Shown: positions 1-9,460, counted from the stretch's first letter. The stretch is DNA of 64,000 nucleotides from Zavarzinia marina (GCF_021568905.1 NZ_JAKGSB010000002.1:62001-126000), one strand, 5' to 3'. Notes: generated by a model not told the origin, from the letters alone. Translations and numbers: made by a program.

Positions 1-1216
1 CGTGGTCGCGGTCGAAGAAGACGCGGGCGTAGTCCGAGACGACGTCGTTGCTGTCGGCCAACGGCGGATACCAATGGTAACCGGCGAAGACCTCGTCCGC
101 GCCCTGGCCCGACTGCACCACCTTGATGTAGCGCGAGACTTCGCGCGACAGCAGGAAGAAGCCGATGTTGTCGTAGGACACCATGGGTTCCGACATGGCG
201 TGGATGGTCGCCGGCAGCGCCGCCATCAGATCGCTCGACGGCACGAAGATCTTGTGATGATCGGTGGCGAAGGTCTTGGCGATCAGGTCGGAATAGACGA
301 ATTCGTCGCCCTTCTCGCCGTTCGCTTCCTCGAAACCGATGGAGAAGGTCATCAGGCCCTTCTGGCCCTCTTCCGCCAGAAGCCCGACGATGACCGAGCT
401 GTCGACGCCGCCCGAAAGCAGGACGCCCACGGGCACGTCCGCCACCATGCGTCGGCGCACGGCCGTGCGCAGTGCGTCCAGCACGCGGTCGCGCCAGTCG
501 TTCGCCGACAGGCCGGTATCCTCGGGCCGGCGCTCGTGCGGGGGCGCCCAATAGACCCGGTCCTCGAAACTGCCGTCGGGGGCATAGCGCCTGACGGTCG
601 CCGGCGGCAGCTTGCGCACGCCCTTGACGATGGTGCGCGGCGGCGGCACCACGGCATGGAAGCTCATGTAGTTGTGCAGCGCCTCGCGGTCGATCTCGGT
701 GTCGACGTCGCCGGCGGCCAGGATCGCGGGCAGGCTGGAGGCGAAGCGCAGCCGCTTGCCCGCCAGCGAATAATAGAGCGGCTTGATGCCGAAACGGTCG
801 CGCGCCATGGTGACGATGCCGGTGTCGCGCTCCGCCACCACGAAGGCGAACATGCCGTGGAAGCGTTCGACGCAGGCCCCGCCCCAGGCGTGATAGGCCT
901 TGAGGATGACTTCCGTGTCGCCGTGGGAGAAGAAGCGATAGCCCATCCCCTCCAGTTCGGCGCGCAGTTCCGGGTAATTGTAGATGCAGCCGTTGAAGGT
1001 CAGGGTCAGGCCCAGGTCCGGGTCGTGCATCGGCTGCGCGGCCTTGTCGGACAGGTCGATGATCTTCAGCCGGCGATGGCCGAAGGCGAAGGGCCCGCGC
1101 GCCACGACACCGGCGCCGTCGGGCCCGCGCGGGGCCATCACATCCATCATGCTGGCGACAGCGCCTGCGCTCGCGAAGCTTCCGTCGAAGCGAATCTCAC
1201 CCGCTATTCCGCACAT
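1..1216 (-). CDS. N-acetylglutaminylglutamine amidotransferase (N-terminal 405 residues, 3' end off window)
   Basis: Class-II glutamine amidotransferase/asparagine-synthase family. The start is ATG at 1216-1214, preceded by AGAGG; it puts the catalytic Cys at residue 2 (MCGIAGEIRFDG). An N-terminal glutaminase domain fills about residues 2-190 and is followed by the synthetase PP-loop SGGVDSS. The stretch NYMSFHAVVPPPRTI and the overall N-terminus resemble the enzyme that amidates N-acetylglutaminylglutamine to the osmoprotectant NAGGN, rather than plain AsnB. Its partner NAGGN synthetase would be expected just beyond position 1, outside the window. The reading frame is open to the edge, so this is a window truncation and not a pseudogene. 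Alternative: a generic asparagine synthetase. Confidence 0.82.
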   Translation of the reverse strand, partial: MCGIAGEIRFDGSFASAGAVASMMDVMAPRGPDGAGVVARGPFAFGHRRLKIIDLSDKAAQPMHDPDLGLTLTFNGCIYNYPELRAELEGMGYRFFSHGDTEVILKAYHAWGGACVERFHGMFAFVVAERDTGIVTMARDRFGIKPLYYSLAGKRLRFASSLPAILAAGDVDTEIDREALHNYMSFHAVVPPPRTIVKGVRKLPPATVRRYAPDGSFEDRVYWAPPHERRPEDTGLSANDWRDRVLDALRTAVRRRMVADVPVGVLLSGGVDSSVIVGLLAEEGQKGLMTFSIGFEEANGEKGDEFVYSDLIAKTFATDHHKIFVPSSDLMAALPATIHAMSEPMVSYDNIGFFLLSREVSRYIKVVQSGQGADEVFAGYHWYPPLADSNDVVSDYARVFFDRDH

Positions 1217-1462
1217 GCTGCCTCTGTAGCTCCATCGTTTCGAATGGGGAATCCGATCGCGCGCAGCGATCTTCATTCGGGGGCAGGTGCATGAAGGACC
1301 AGCGGCGGATCCTGCCCACGGCGGCCAGGGTGCCGCCCGTCATGCGAACGGGCCCGGAATAGCTGTACCGGGGTCCCCGTCGCGGCGATAGGGCGGGCTT
1401 ACAGGACTGGGGCGCGCACTTCAAGGTTTTCCGGCCGAAAGCCGCGTCAACCGCCGGCTTCC

Positions 1463-1479
1463 TGCCCTAATTTTAGGCA
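1463..1479. promoter_or_regulatory. imperfect palindrome, candidate operator
   Basis: TGCCCTAATTTTAGGCA is an imperfect inverted repeat (TGCC-TAA / TTA-GGCA) in the 336-bp divergent gap (1217-1552) between the amidotransferase and the methyltransferase. It lies about 75 bp before the methyltransferase start. The rest of this gap shows no convincing gene. No regulator can be assigned. Confidence 0.3.
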
Positions 1480-1552
1480 ATGGCCGAGCTTTGCAGCGCC
1501 GCCCTTCTGCCCTAGCTTGACCGCCATGTCACGGTCAGCGTCGGGACTCATC

Positions 1553-2773
1553 ATGTCCAACATCACCAAGGACCAATTGGTCGCCCGGCATTACGAGGCC
1601 CTGCCCTATCCGGCGCGCAACCCGCGCGACGAGGCAAAGCGTCTGGTCGAGGGCAGCCCCAGCGCCCTGCCCGAGATCCGCCACTGGATCTTCGGCGGGC
1701 GCATGCCGGCCCGGCCGCGCGTGCTCTTCGCCGGCGGCGGCACCGGCGACGGCTGCATCATGCTGGCCCAGCATCTGGCCGACGCCGGCATCGCGGCGGA
1801 GATCGTCCATCTCGACATGTCGAAAGCGGCGCAAGCGGTGGCGGCGGCACGGGCGGCGGCGCGCGGCCTGGAGATCCGCTTCGTCGAGGGCTCGCTGCTC
1901 GACGTCGAGACGCTCGCCCCCGGTCCCTACGACTACATCGACTGCTGCGGCGTGCTGCACCATCTGGACGATCCCGCCGCCGGGCTGGCCGCGCTCCGCG
2001 CCGTTCTGGCGCCGGGCGGCGGCATGGGGCTGATGGTCTATGGCAGGATCGGGCGCAGCGGCGTCTACGACGTGCAGGAGGCCCTGCGCCTGCTCTCCCC
2101 GGAGGAAGAGACGCCGGACAGGCGCCTCGGCGTCGCGCGGCGCCTGCTGCCGGGCCTGCCCGCGACCAACCGCCTGCGCCGCAACGAGGCGGTGACCGAC
2201 CACATTCAAGGCGGCGATGCCGGCATCTTCGATCTGCTGCTGCATTCCCGCGACCGGGCCTATGACGTCGAGGGCTTCGTCGATCTGATCGAGGGCTGCG
2301 ACCTCGGCCTCGTCGCGCTGATCGATCCGGCGCGCTATGCGCCCGAGACCTATCTGGCCGATCCCCAGCTCCGCAAGATCGCCGCCGGGCTGGAGCCCCG
2401 GGCGCGGGCCATGGTGGCGGAACGCCTGGCCGGCAATATCGCCCGCCATGTCGCCTATGTCGTCCGCCCGGATCACGAGGCGACGGCGCCCGATCCCCTG
2501 GACCCGGACGCCATTCCCGTCTTCTCCCGCACCGAAGCGGGGGAGATGATCGCCGCCATGGGCAACGACCGGGTTCTGAAACTGGGGCTGGACGGTCTGT
2601 CCTACCGCTTCCCGCTGCCGCAGTCGGCGCCCGCGATCCTGCGCCATGTCGACGGCAGGGCGACGGTCGCCGAGATCGCGGCCAAAGCCCGCGTGAACGG
2701 CTTCGAGCGGGCGTGGCCCGCCACCTTCGCCGTGCTGAACGGGATCAGTCGGCTTTTTCTTCGACTTGCTTGA
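1553..2773 (+). CDS. class I SAM-dependent methyltransferase
   Basis: A 406-residue protein. An SAM-binding motif (FAGGGTGDG) lies at about residues 52-60 after a conserved-looking RHYEALPYPARNPRDE opening. The acidic strand end HLDMS and the post-motif stretch YIDCCGVLHHL with the adjacent LAPGG loop are typical of Rossmann-fold methyltransferases. The C-terminal third is a separate region ending in a DGRATVAEIA-type helix. Upstream in-frame starts exist (TTG 1517, ATG 1526); ATG 1553 was chosen because the conserved region begins right after it, although no strong ribosome site is visible. The 3' end overlaps the convergent next gene by 29 bp. The substrate is unknown. Confidence 0.8.
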   Translation: MSNITKDQLVARHYEALPYPARNPRDEAKRLVEGSPSALPEIRHWIFGGRMPARPRVLFAGGGTGDGCIMLAQHLADAGIAAEIVHLDMSKAAQAVAAARAAARGLEIRFVEGSLLDVETLAPGPYDYIDCCGVLHHLDDPAAGLAALRAVLAPGGGMGLMVYGRIGRSGVYDVQEALRLLSPEEETPDRRLGVARRLLPGLPATNRLRRNEAVTDHIQGGDAGIFDLLLHSRDRAYDVEGFVDLIEGCDLGLVALIDPARYAPETYLADPQLRKIAAGLEPRARAMVAERLAGNIARHVAYVVRPDHEATAPDPLDPDAIPVFSRTEAGEMIAAMGNDRVLKLGLDGLSYRFPLPQSAPAILRHVDGRATVAEIAAKARVNGFERAWPATFAVLNGISRLFLRLA

Positions 2774-3032
2774 GCTGGTGGCTGTAGATCAGCCACAGGT
2801 TCCGGGCATAGATCACCAGGCCGCCCGCCTGACCGGCGATGAACACCGGATCCTCGCGATGGATGGCATAGGCCAGCAGGACGACGCCACCACCCACGGA
2901 AAAGAACCAGAAGGCGACGGGCACCAGGCTGCGGCGCGCGCGCTCGCTGGCGATCCATTGCACGACGAAGCGCATGGTGAACAAGGCCTGGCCGGCGAAG
3001 CCGATGATGAACCAGATATATGAGTCTTCCAC
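2745..3032 (-). CDS. lipid-A-disaccharide synthase N-terminal domain (LAB_N) membrane protein
   Basis: A 95-residue protein with about three membrane segments, beginning VEDSYIWFIIGFAGQALF and containing RFVVQWIASERARRS, GGGVVLLAYAIHREDPVFI and ARNLWLIY. These are hallmarks of the small LAB_N family that accompanies lipid-A and polyisoprenyl glycosyltransferase systems. The GTG start at 3032-3030 is favoured by CGGAG about 8 bases upstream and by the conserved domain beginning there. No glycosyltransferase partner is adjacent. It sits downstream of nothing obvious on its strand and overlaps the end of the methyltransferase gene tail-to-tail. The precise role is unknown. Confidence 0.8.
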   Translation of the reverse strand: MEDSYIWFIIGFAGQALFTMRFVVQWIASERARRSLVPVAFWFFSVGGGVVLLAYAIHREDPVFIAGQAGGLVIYARNLWLIYSHQLKQVEEKAD

Positions 3033-3124
3033 GATGGACTCCGGTGCGTCGAACCGCCGCCTTATAGACGGATTTGCCCCCCCTGTCCCCCGACATCGGC
3101 TCAGCCCCCCTCTGCACGAAAGGA

Positions 3125-5257
3125 TCAACCGTCCGGGCTGGTCAGGCGGAAGTCGGCGCTGGCGGCGCGGCCCCTGGCGTCGAGGACGGTGACGACGGCG
3201 TCGCCCAGCCCGTCGGGCTGCCATTCGGCCTGACGGCGGAAGGCGGCGGTGGCGACGGGACGGCCGTTCACCAGGAACACCAGGGGCATGGTCCCGCCCT
3301 CGGCCCGAAGCGCCACGGTAGGCAGGCTGCCGTCGGGCGCGCGGCGCAATTCGATGGTGGCGCCGTCGACGGGACTGGCCAGGCGCGGCCCGCCCGCCAT
3401 GGCCGTTTCGAAGGCGGTCGGATCGGCCCGGCGCGAGCGCAGGCGCTTCAGGCCCGGCGGCAGTTCGGTCTGGGTGGCGATCAGGGTGCCGGGCGGCGGC
3501 GGGGCCCGGCGCAGGGCTTCGGGTCCCGGCGGCGGCAGCATGCCGAAGGCGGCGAAGAGCAGGGGGGCGGCGGCGTCGCGCCCCATGCGCCCGGGCGAGA
3601 AGGAGCCGTCGGGCCGCCCGACCCAGACCCCGATCGTATAATCGTGATCGAAACCGATCGCCCAGGCATCGCGGAAACCATAGGACGTGCCGGTCTTATA
3701 GGCGATCTGGCGGCCCGCCGCCGTCGCCTCCCCCGGCAGCAGATGGGGCGGCGGCGGCGTATCGCGGAGGATGGCCGCGACCTGCCAGGCCGCCGACTCG
3801 CTGACGAGCTTCGCCGCCTGCCCCTCCGGCGCGTCGACCCGGTCACGCAGGGGCAAGGCCCGCCCGCCATCCGCCAGCGCGGCATAGAGGGTGACGAGAT
3901 CGCGCAGCGTGACGCCGACCCCGCCGAGGGCGATGGGCAGGCTGGGCACCGCATCCGGCGCCGGCAGGCGCAGCGTCACCCCGGCCTGGGCCAGGCGTCC
4001 GGCGAAGCGCCGGGGCCCGACCAGATCGAGAACCGCGACGGCGGGGATGTTGAGGGAGAGTTGCAGCGCCTCGGCGACCTTCACCTCGCCCCGATAGGCA
4101 TGGTCGAAATTGCGCGGGGCGTAGCCGCCGAAATGGGTCGGCCGGTCGACCACGATGGTCTCCGGGTGGCACACCAGGTCCTCGAACGCGAGACCATAGA
4201 TGAAGGGTTTCAGCGCCGAGCCGGGGGAGCGCACGGCGAGCGTCATGTCGATCGGGCCGTTCCGCGCGCGGTCGAAATAGTCGGCCGAGCCGACGCTGGC
4301 GACGACGCGCCGCCCGTCGTTGGCGACCACCAGGACGGCGATGTTGGCCGCCGCCTCGAGCCGGGTCACGCGCCGCGCCGCCATGGCCTCCAGCCGGGCC
4401 TGGAGATCGGCGTCGATCGAGGTGGCGATGACCGCCCGCCCGGGATCGGCGAGATGGAGCCGTTCCGCCAGATGCGGCGCTAGGAAGGGGGCCGCGCGGC
4501 GCACCACGGGCACCGTTTCCTCCATCGCCTCGCGCGCCTCGGTCTCGGTGATCACGCCGGCCGCCGCCGCCCGGGCCAGCACTTCGTCGCGGGCGGCGCG
4601 CGCCGCCTCGTGATGGCGGTCCGGGCGGCGGCGCTCGGGCGATTGCGGCAGGGCGACCAGCAGGGCCGCCTCGCCGAGGGTCAGGCGATCCGGCTCCTTG
4701 CCGAAATAGAACAGGCTGGCGGCCCGCACCCCTTCCAAATTGCCGCCATAGGGCGCGAGCGTCAGATAGAGGCCCAGGATCTCGTCCTTCGAAAGACGCC
4801 ATTCGAGCTGGAGGGCGCGGCCCATCTCGATCAGTTTCGAGCCGATGGTGCGGGGTCGCGGCTCCAGCAGGCGCGCGGTCTGCATGGTCAGGGTCGAGGC
4901 GCCGGAGACCACGCGCCCCGCCGTCGCCGCCTGACCGATCGCGCGCAGCAGCGCCAGGGGATCGATGCCCGGATGGCCGCGAAAGCGACCGTCCTCATAG
5001 GCGACGAGCAGGGCGAGGAAACGGCGATCGACGTCGGCGGGCCCGGCGGAAAAGCGCCAGCGCCCGTCGTCGGCCGGAAAGGCGCGCAGCGGCTGCCCCT
5101 TCGAATCGAGGACGACGGCGGCGCGGCCGGCGCCCCGGTCCAGCACCGGCGGGAACAGCCGGTCGAGCACGATCGCCGCCAGGACCGAAAGGCCCAGCAG
5201 CAGCGCGAGCCCGACGGCCAGGCGCTTCGAAAATCCGATCAATCCCGCGCGCGTCAA
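3125..5257 (-). CDS. pbpC: penicillin-binding protein 1C (bifunctional peptidoglycan glycosyltransferase/transpeptidase)
   Basis: A 710-residue protein, close to the usual length of PBP1C. It has an N-terminal membrane anchor (residues about 12-33), a GT51 glycosyltransferase domain with the EDGRFRGHPG motif, and a transpeptidase domain with SxxK (SALK), SxN (SLN) and KTG (YKTGTSYGFRDAW). A C-terminal BiPBP_C-type domain includes DGATIELRR. It polymerises and cross-links peptidoglycan in the periplasm. The start is uncertain: TTG at 5257-5255 is the first usable codon in this frame, and a later TTG is possible. The alpha-2-macroglobulin gene that often precedes pbpC is absent. Confidence 0.93.
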   Translation of the reverse strand: MTRAGLIGFSKRLAVGLALLLGLSVLAAIVLDRLFPPVLDRGAGRAAVVLDSKGQPLRAFPADDGRWRFSAGPADVDRRFLALLVAYEDGRFRGHPGIDPLALLRAIGQAATAGRVVSGASTLTMQTARLLEPRPRTIGSKLIEMGRALQLEWRLSKDEILGLYLTLAPYGGNLEGVRAASLFYFGKEPDRLTLGEAALLVALPQSPERRRPDRHHEAARAARDEVLARAAAAGVITETEAREAMEETVPVVRRAAPFLAPHLAERLHLADPGRAVIATSIDADLQARLEAMAARRVTRLEAAANIAVLVVANDGRRVVASVGSADYFDRARNGPIDMTLAVRSPGSALKPFIYGLAFEDLVCHPETIVVDRPTHFGGYAPRNFDHAYRGEVKVAEALQLSLNIPAVAVLDLVGPRRFAGRLAQAGVTLRLPAPDAVPSLPIALGGVGVTLRDLVTLYAALADGGRALPLRDRVDAPEGQAAKLVSESAAWQVAAILRDTPPPPHLLPGEATAAGRQIAYKTGTSYGFRDAWAIGFDHDYTIGVWVGRPDGSFSPGRMGRDAAAPLLFAAFGMLPPPGPEALRRAPPPPGTLIATQTELPPGLKRLRSRRADPTAFETAMAGGPRLASPVDGATIELRRAPDGSLPTVALRAEGGTMPLVFLVNGRPVATAAFRRQAEWQPDGLGDAVVTVLDARGRAASADFRLTSPDG

Positions 5258-5341
5258 TCCAGCGCCCCATCACGAAGAAACGAGACGACCATAATCCCAT
5301 GCCCATGGCGGAAAGAGGGCGAAGAAGATCACACGCCGCCC

Positions 5342-5380
5342 CAAACGAAAGCGCCGCCCCGGAAGGTTCCGGAGCGGCGC
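5342..5380 (-). terminator. Rho-independent terminator
   Basis: A stem GCGCCGC/GCGGCGC with an inner CCGGAA/TTCCGG extension spans 5351-5380. On the minus strand it is followed by TTTCGTTTG. It would end transcripts of the small gene at 5485-5652. The gap 5258-5484 holds nothing else I can support. Confidence 0.7.
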
Positions 5381-5484
5381 GACTGTCGAATCCGCACGCG
5401 TTTCGCGTGTCTCACGAAAGAGGCCGAGACCTCTTCAAGGTTCATCCGTCGCCGATTGGGGCTGAAAACGGATGAATTTGCCGG

Positions 5485-5652
5485 TCAATGCGGCTGAAGT
5501 CGGTTGATTTCGTCCTTGAGGCGGAGCTTTTCGCGCTTCAATTTGGCGATGACGGCAGGGTCGGGCAGCGGTCGGTTGGTCTCATCCTCGAGCGCCCGAT
5601 CGAGCGAGGCATGACGCTGGGACAGACTGGCGGTGCGTGCTTCAAGGCTCAT
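5485..5652 (-). CDS. YdcH-like DUF465 small protein
   Basis: A 55-residue, highly charged, helical protein starting MSLEARTASL and carrying the DUF465 signature KLKREKLRLKDEINRL at its C-terminus. The start ATG 5652-5650 is preceded by GGGAGGA. It is divergent from a paralogue at 5876-6076, 223 bp away. The biochemical role of the family is not established; a short coiled coil is likely. Confidence 0.8.
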   Translation of the reverse strand: MSLEARTASLSQRHASLDRALEDETNRPLPDPAVIAKLKREKLRLKDEINRLQPH

Positions 5653-5875
5653 TCGCACATCCTCCCTTGTTGACCAGTGGGACTGATATCTAACCACGTG
5701 GTCTCGGCATCGTCATCCTTCAACATGCGCTGCGCCGCATAGATTCGTCGCTGCGCCGCGGCGACTTCCGGAAAGCCGATCGAACCCCTCCATCCGAATT
5801 ATTTCGTGGCCCATACACCGGCGGAATCAGACGTGCTATAAAGCCCCTCTTTGCGGTGTGGGGATTGCGGCGCGC

Positions 5876-6076
5876 ATGGTGGACGAGGCTGAGTTGCAGC
5901 GAAAGCTGACCGAGTTGCTGCAGGAACATCGCGATCTCGACGCCGCCATCGACGCCCTCGTCGGCAATCCGCCCTTCGATCAGATCCAGGTGCAGCGCCT
6001 GAAGAAGCGCAAGCTGCAGCTCAAGGATCTGATCCTGAAGATCAACAGCCAGCTCCTGCCCGACATCATCGCCTGA
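5876..6076 (+). CDS. YdcH-like DUF465 small protein
   Basis: A 66-residue, coiled-coil-like protein whose KKRKLQLKDLILKI segment matches the DUF465 pattern seen in the divergent neighbour at 5485-5652. ATG 5876 is preferred over GTG 5858 because GGGGA lies upstream and the family core starts immediately after. It lies 56 bp before purE and could be co-transcribed. No function is assigned. Confidence 0.75.
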   Translation: MVDEAELQRKLTELLQEHRDLDAAIDALVGNPPFDQIQVQRLKKRKLQLKDLILKINSQLLPDIIA

Positions 6077-6132
6077 AGCACGTTGCCTGAGACATCATTG
6101 CCCGCGTTGGCGTAATCGACAGACCGGTATTC

Positions 6133-6621
6133 ATGGACAAGACACCCCCCGCGGTCGGAATCATCATGGGCAGCCGCTCGGACTGGCCGACCATGAGCCA
6201 TGCCGCCGAGACCCTGAACGCCCTCGGGGTCGCCCATGAGGTGAAGGTGGTGTCGGCCCACCGCACGCCCGAGCGCATGTTCGACTACGCCAGGGGTGCC
6301 AAGGCGCGCGGCCTGAAGGTGATCATCGCGGGCGCCGGCGGCGCCGCCCATCTGCCCGGCATGACCGCTTCGCTGACGACGCTCCCGGTGCTCGGCGTAC
6401 CGGTCGAGAGCCATGCCCTGAAGGGCCAGGATTCGCTTCTCTCGATCGTCCAGATGCCGGGCGGCGTGCCGGTCGGCACCCTCGCCATCGGCAAGGCTGG
6501 GGCGATCAATGCCGCCCTGCTCGCCGCCTCGATCGTGGCGCTGTCGGATCCCGCCCTGGACGGCCGATTGACCGAATTCCGCCGCCGCCAGACCGAAAAC
6601 GTGCCGGAGACCGCGGAATGA
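6133..6621 (+). CDS. purE: 5-(carboxyamino)imidazole ribonucleotide mutase PurE
   Basis: A 162-residue class I PurE. It converts N5-CAIR to CAIR in de novo purine synthesis. Family motifs visible are GSRSDW near the N-terminus, SAHRTPERM in the middle and [12 protein letters not shown], followed by [16 protein letters not shown]. The gene overlaps purK by ATGA (6618-6621), so the two are translationally coupled. Confidence 0.96.
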   Translation: MDKTPPAVGIIMGSRSDWPTMSHAAETLNALGVAHEVKVVSAHRTPERMFDYARGAKARGLKVIIAGAGGAAHLPGMTASLTTLPVLGVPVESHALKGQDSLLSIVQMPGGVPVGTLAIGKAGAINAALLAASIVALSDPALDGRLTEFRRRQTENVPETAE

Positions 6622-7799
6622 ACGCTCAATTCCGTCCCTCGACCCACCGCCCCGCCCCGGCCCCGCTGACCGAAGCGGCCCTGCCCCCCGGCGCCACCCT
6701 GGGCATTCTGGGGGGCGGGCAGTTGGGCCGCATGATCGCGCTGGCGGCGGCCGAACTCGGCTATCGCTGCCACATCTACGGGCCGGAGGCGGATCCGCCG
6801 GCCGGCCTCGTCGCCGCCGAATGCACCGTCGCCCCCTATGAGGACGAGGCGGCGCTCTCCGCCTTCGCCGACGCGGTCGACGCCATCACCTATGAATTCG
6901 AGAACGTGCCGGCCAGGACCGCCACCTTCCTCGCCGCCCGGAAACCGGTGCGGCCCGGCGTCATGGCCCTTGCGGTCGCGCAGGACCGGCTGGCCGAAAA
7001 GACTTTCGCCAACGACCGGGGGGCGCGGACCGCGCCCTTCCGCGCCATCGCCGGCCGCGCCGATCTCGATGCCGCCGTCGCCGATCTCGGCCTGCCGGCG
7101 GTCCTGAAGACCCGGCGCTTCGGCTATGACGGCAAGGGCCAGGTGCTGATCCGCGACGCGGCGGAACTGGACGCGGCCTACGCCGCCATGAAGGGCGCGC
7201 CCGCCATCCTCGAAGGTTTCGTCGATTTCGTCGCGGAGATTTCGGTGGTCGCGGCGCGCGGCGTCGCGGGCGACATCGCCATCTTCGATCCGGTCGAGAA
7301 CCGCCACCGCGACCACATCCTCGACGTCACCATCGCCCCGGCGCCCGGGCTTTCGACCGAACTGGCGCTGACGGCGCAGACCGTCGCCCACGACCTCTTG
7401 ATCGCGCTCGACTACGTCGGCGTGCTGGCGATCGAATTCTTCGTCACCGCCGGCGGCGACCTGCTCGTGAACGAGATGGCGCCCCGCGTCCATAATTCCG
7501 GCCACTGGACCATCGAGGGGGCGGAGACCAGCCAGTTCGAACAGGCGGCCCGCGCCGCCCTCGGCCTGCCGCTGGGCTGCCCCATCCGGCGCGGGCGTTC
7601 GGTGATGCTGAACCTGATCGGCGACGACGTCTCGGGCTTTCACCGCCTGCTGCTGGCGGAAGGCGCGCATCCCCATCTCTACGGCAAGGCCGAGGCCCGC
7701 CCGGGCCGCAAGATGGGCCATGTCACCCGCGTGCTCGGCGACGGTACCTCCGTCGAAGCCGCCATCGCCGACCTGCGCAAGGCGGTGACGGGGGCCTGA
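6618..7799 (+). CDS. purK: 5-(carboxyamino)imidazole ribonucleotide synthase PurK
   Basis: A 393-residue ATP-grasp enzyme that carboxylates AIR using ATP and bicarbonate, supplying PurE. The N-terminal [16 protein letters not shown], the central [12 protein letters not shown] and [14 protein letters not shown], and [14 protein letters not shown] are characteristic. The first 24 residues (Pro/Ala rich) are an extension compared with typical family members; a later start is conceivable, but the ATGA overlap with purE supports this one. The 3' end meets the convergent COQ9 gene with a 3-bp gap. Confidence 0.95.
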   Translation: MNAQFRPSTHRPAPAPLTEAALPPGATLGILGGGQLGRMIALAAAELGYRCHIYGPEADPPAGLVAAECTVAPYEDEAALSAFADAVDAITYEFENVPARTATFLAARKPVRPGVMALAVAQDRLAEKTFANDRGARTAPFRAIAGRADLDAAVADLGLPAVLKTRRFGYDGKGQVLIRDAAELDAAYAAMKGAPAILEGFVDFVAEISVVAARGVAGDIAIFDPVENRHRDHILDVTIAPAPGLSTELALTAQTVAHDLLIALDYVGVLAIEFFVTAGGDLLVNEMAPRVHNSGHWTIEGAETSQFEQAARAALGLPLGCPIRRGRSVMLNLIGDDVSGFHRLLLAEGAHPHLYGKAEARPGRKMGHVTRVLGDGTSVEAAIADLRKAVTGA

Positions 7800-7802
7800 C
7801 GC

Positions 7803-8468
7803 CTATTTCCGGGCGTTGACCGCGTCGCGCAGGCGCGACAGGGCGGAGAAGGGCGAGGGCACCAGTTTCAGCAGGGGATCGACGCGCTGGCGCACCTTGC
7901 CGATGGTCATCACGTCCTCGATCCGGCGATCCAGGAATTCCCAGGTCTTCGCGCGCCCCTCGCTGTCGTCCTGCAGCCAATAGGCCAGCGTCGCCGAATA
8001 AACCCCGGCCAGGATCGCGCGCTTCGAATAGAAGCTGAAGTCCTTCGAGGCGTCGCCGATGCCGCGCCAGACGGCGTCCACGGTCTGATAGAGCAGCTTG
8101 GCCGCCAGCGGCCCACCCGGCGGCAGGGCGAGGAACTGCACTGCCCGGCGCACCGCCTCGCGCTCCGGTTCCGCCTGTTCGAGGCGGGTGCGCACGGCGA
8201 GCGTGATCTTCTCGCGGATCTTCAGATCGTCGAGGCCGCGCGCCTGCAGGGCGTCGACCATGCGCCGGTCGGCGCGTTCGGAATGCCGCGCGATGGCGTC
8301 ATAGGCGCTGGGCATGGCGCTGCGCGCATCGGCCGGATCGACGCCGAGGTCGCGCGCCGCGGCATTGACGGCCGTCACCGACCAGCCGTCGAAGGGCACA
8401 TGGGGCAGCATGGCGTCGAGCAGGCGGTCGGTGAATTCGATGGCGGCGCGATCTTCGGCTTCGGCCAT
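7803..8468 (-). CDS. COQ9 family protein (ubiquinone biosynthesis accessory)
   Basis: A 221-residue, all-helical protein with a TetR-like N-terminal region. It carries the family region FLALPPGGPLAAKLLYQTVD-AVWRGIGDASKDFSFYSKRAILAGVYSAT, and TWEFLDRRIEDVM follows. COQ9 proteins are typical of alphaproteobacteria and mitochondria, where they bind lipids and assist COQ7 hydroxylation. It starts 6 bp after the deformylase stop on the same strand, so def and this gene are likely one transcript. Confidence 0.88.
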   Translation of the reverse strand: MAEAEDRAAIEFTDRLLDAMLPHVPFDGWSVTAVNAAARDLGVDPADARSAMPSAYDAIARHSERADRRMVDALQARGLDDLKIREKITLAVRTRLEQAEPEREAVRRAVQFLALPPGGPLAAKLLYQTVDAVWRGIGDASKDFSFYSKRAILAGVYSATLAYWLQDDSEGRAKTWEFLDRRIEDVMTIGKVRQRVDPLLKLVPSPFSALSRLRDAVNARK

Positions 8469-8474
8469 GGCGGA

Positions 8475-9026
8475 TCAATCCTCGAAAGACGGTTCGGTCA
8501 CATAGGAGAGGCTGGCCAGATCCGCCATCCGCTGGGGATAGAGAATGCCGTCCAGATGGTCGCATTCATGCTGCACGACGCGGGCGTGGAAGTCGCGCGC
8601 CACCCGCTCCACCACCTGCCCGTCGAGATCGAGGCCGCGATGGCGGATGGCCCGGGCGCGCGGCACCAGGCCCTTCAGCCCGGGCACCGACAGACAGCCT
8701 TCCCAATCGCTGTCGAGGGCTGCGTCCAGCACCTCGATCACCGGATCGGCCAGGATGGTCAGGGGCGCATTGTCGATCCCCCGCGCGTTCTCGTCGCCGA
8801 GGGGGGCGTGGAACATGACCAGGCGCAGCGGCACGCCGACCTGGGGTGCCGCGATGCCCCGCCCGCCGGCGGCGCGCATGGTCTCCAGCATGTCGTCGGC
8901 GATGGCGCGGATCTCGGCCACGGTCGGATCGCCCACGGGGGCCGCGCGGCGGGCCAGAACCGGGTGTCCCATGCGAAGGATCGGCAGGATGCTCATGGTC
9001 GAAATATGGCGCATGGCAACCGTCAT
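8475..9026 (-). CDS. def: peptide deformylase
   Basis: A 183-residue metalloenzyme that removes the formyl group from nascent N-terminal Met. All three family motifs are present: GRGIAAPQVG, EGCLSVPG (Cys ligand) and QHECDHLDG (two His ligands and the catalytic Glu). The first codon at 9026 is preceded by AGGAAGG at good spacing. The internal ATG 8996 has no ribosome site, so the longer N-terminus is preferred. It is followed directly by the COQ9 gene. Confidence 0.94.
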   Translation of the reverse strand: MTVAMRHISTMSILPILRMGHPVLARRAAPVGDPTVAEIRAIADDMLETMRAAGGRGIAAPQVGVPLRLVMFHAPLGDENARGIDNAPLTILADPVIEVLDAALDSDWEGCLSVPGLKGLVPRARAIRHRGLDLDGQVVERVARDFHARVVQHECDHLDGILYPQRMADLASLSYVTEPSFED

Positions 9027-9126
9027 GCAACCTTCCTGAGAGAGGATCGGCTTGGAAACGAGGCGGTGTCACACCATTTTAGGAACCGACCGGCACCGCC
9101 GGCGCGAAGAACGAGAGGAGAATGCG

Positions 9127-9372
9127 ATGGGTTGGCTGTCCTGGATCGTGCTCGGCCTGATTTCGGGCGTGATCGCCAAGTTCCTGCTGCCCGGCCACGA
9201 CGGCGGCGGTCTGATCTGGACCACGGTCGTCGGCATCATCGGCGCCTTCATCGGCGGCTATGTCGGCACCCGTATCGGCTGGGGCGACGCCAATGCCCTC
9301 GACCTGCGCTCGATCGGCATTTCCGTGCTCGGTGCCATCATCTTCCTGGTGCTGCTGCGCATCGCGACCTGA
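9127..9372 (+). CDS. GlsB/YeaQ/YmgE family membrane protein
   Basis: An 81-residue, Gly-rich hydrophobic protein with three predicted membrane segments (MGWLSWIVLGLISGVIAKFL, IWTTVVGIIGAFIGGYVGT and SIGISVLGAIIFLVLLRI). The layout matches the transglycosylase-associated / YeaQ stress-response family. A strong GAGAGGAG lies just upstream of ATG 9127. The molecular function of the family is not known. Confidence 0.88.
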   Translation: MGWLSWIVLGLISGVIAKFLLPGHDGGGLIWTTVVGIIGAFIGGYVGTRIGWGDANALDLRSIGISVLGAIIFLVLLRIAT

Positions 9373-9460
9373 GGCACCGGACAAAATCGGCGCAGGAAAT
9401 CGCCCGCGCCGCCGTTCTTCCTCGTGCTGGGACGCGACAGACACGACGAAGGACAGCACG

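Noticed and set aside
2-1294. A plus-strand frame of 430 codons
   Set aside because: It is antisense to the amidotransferase, whose MCGIAG start and PP-loop are unmistakable.
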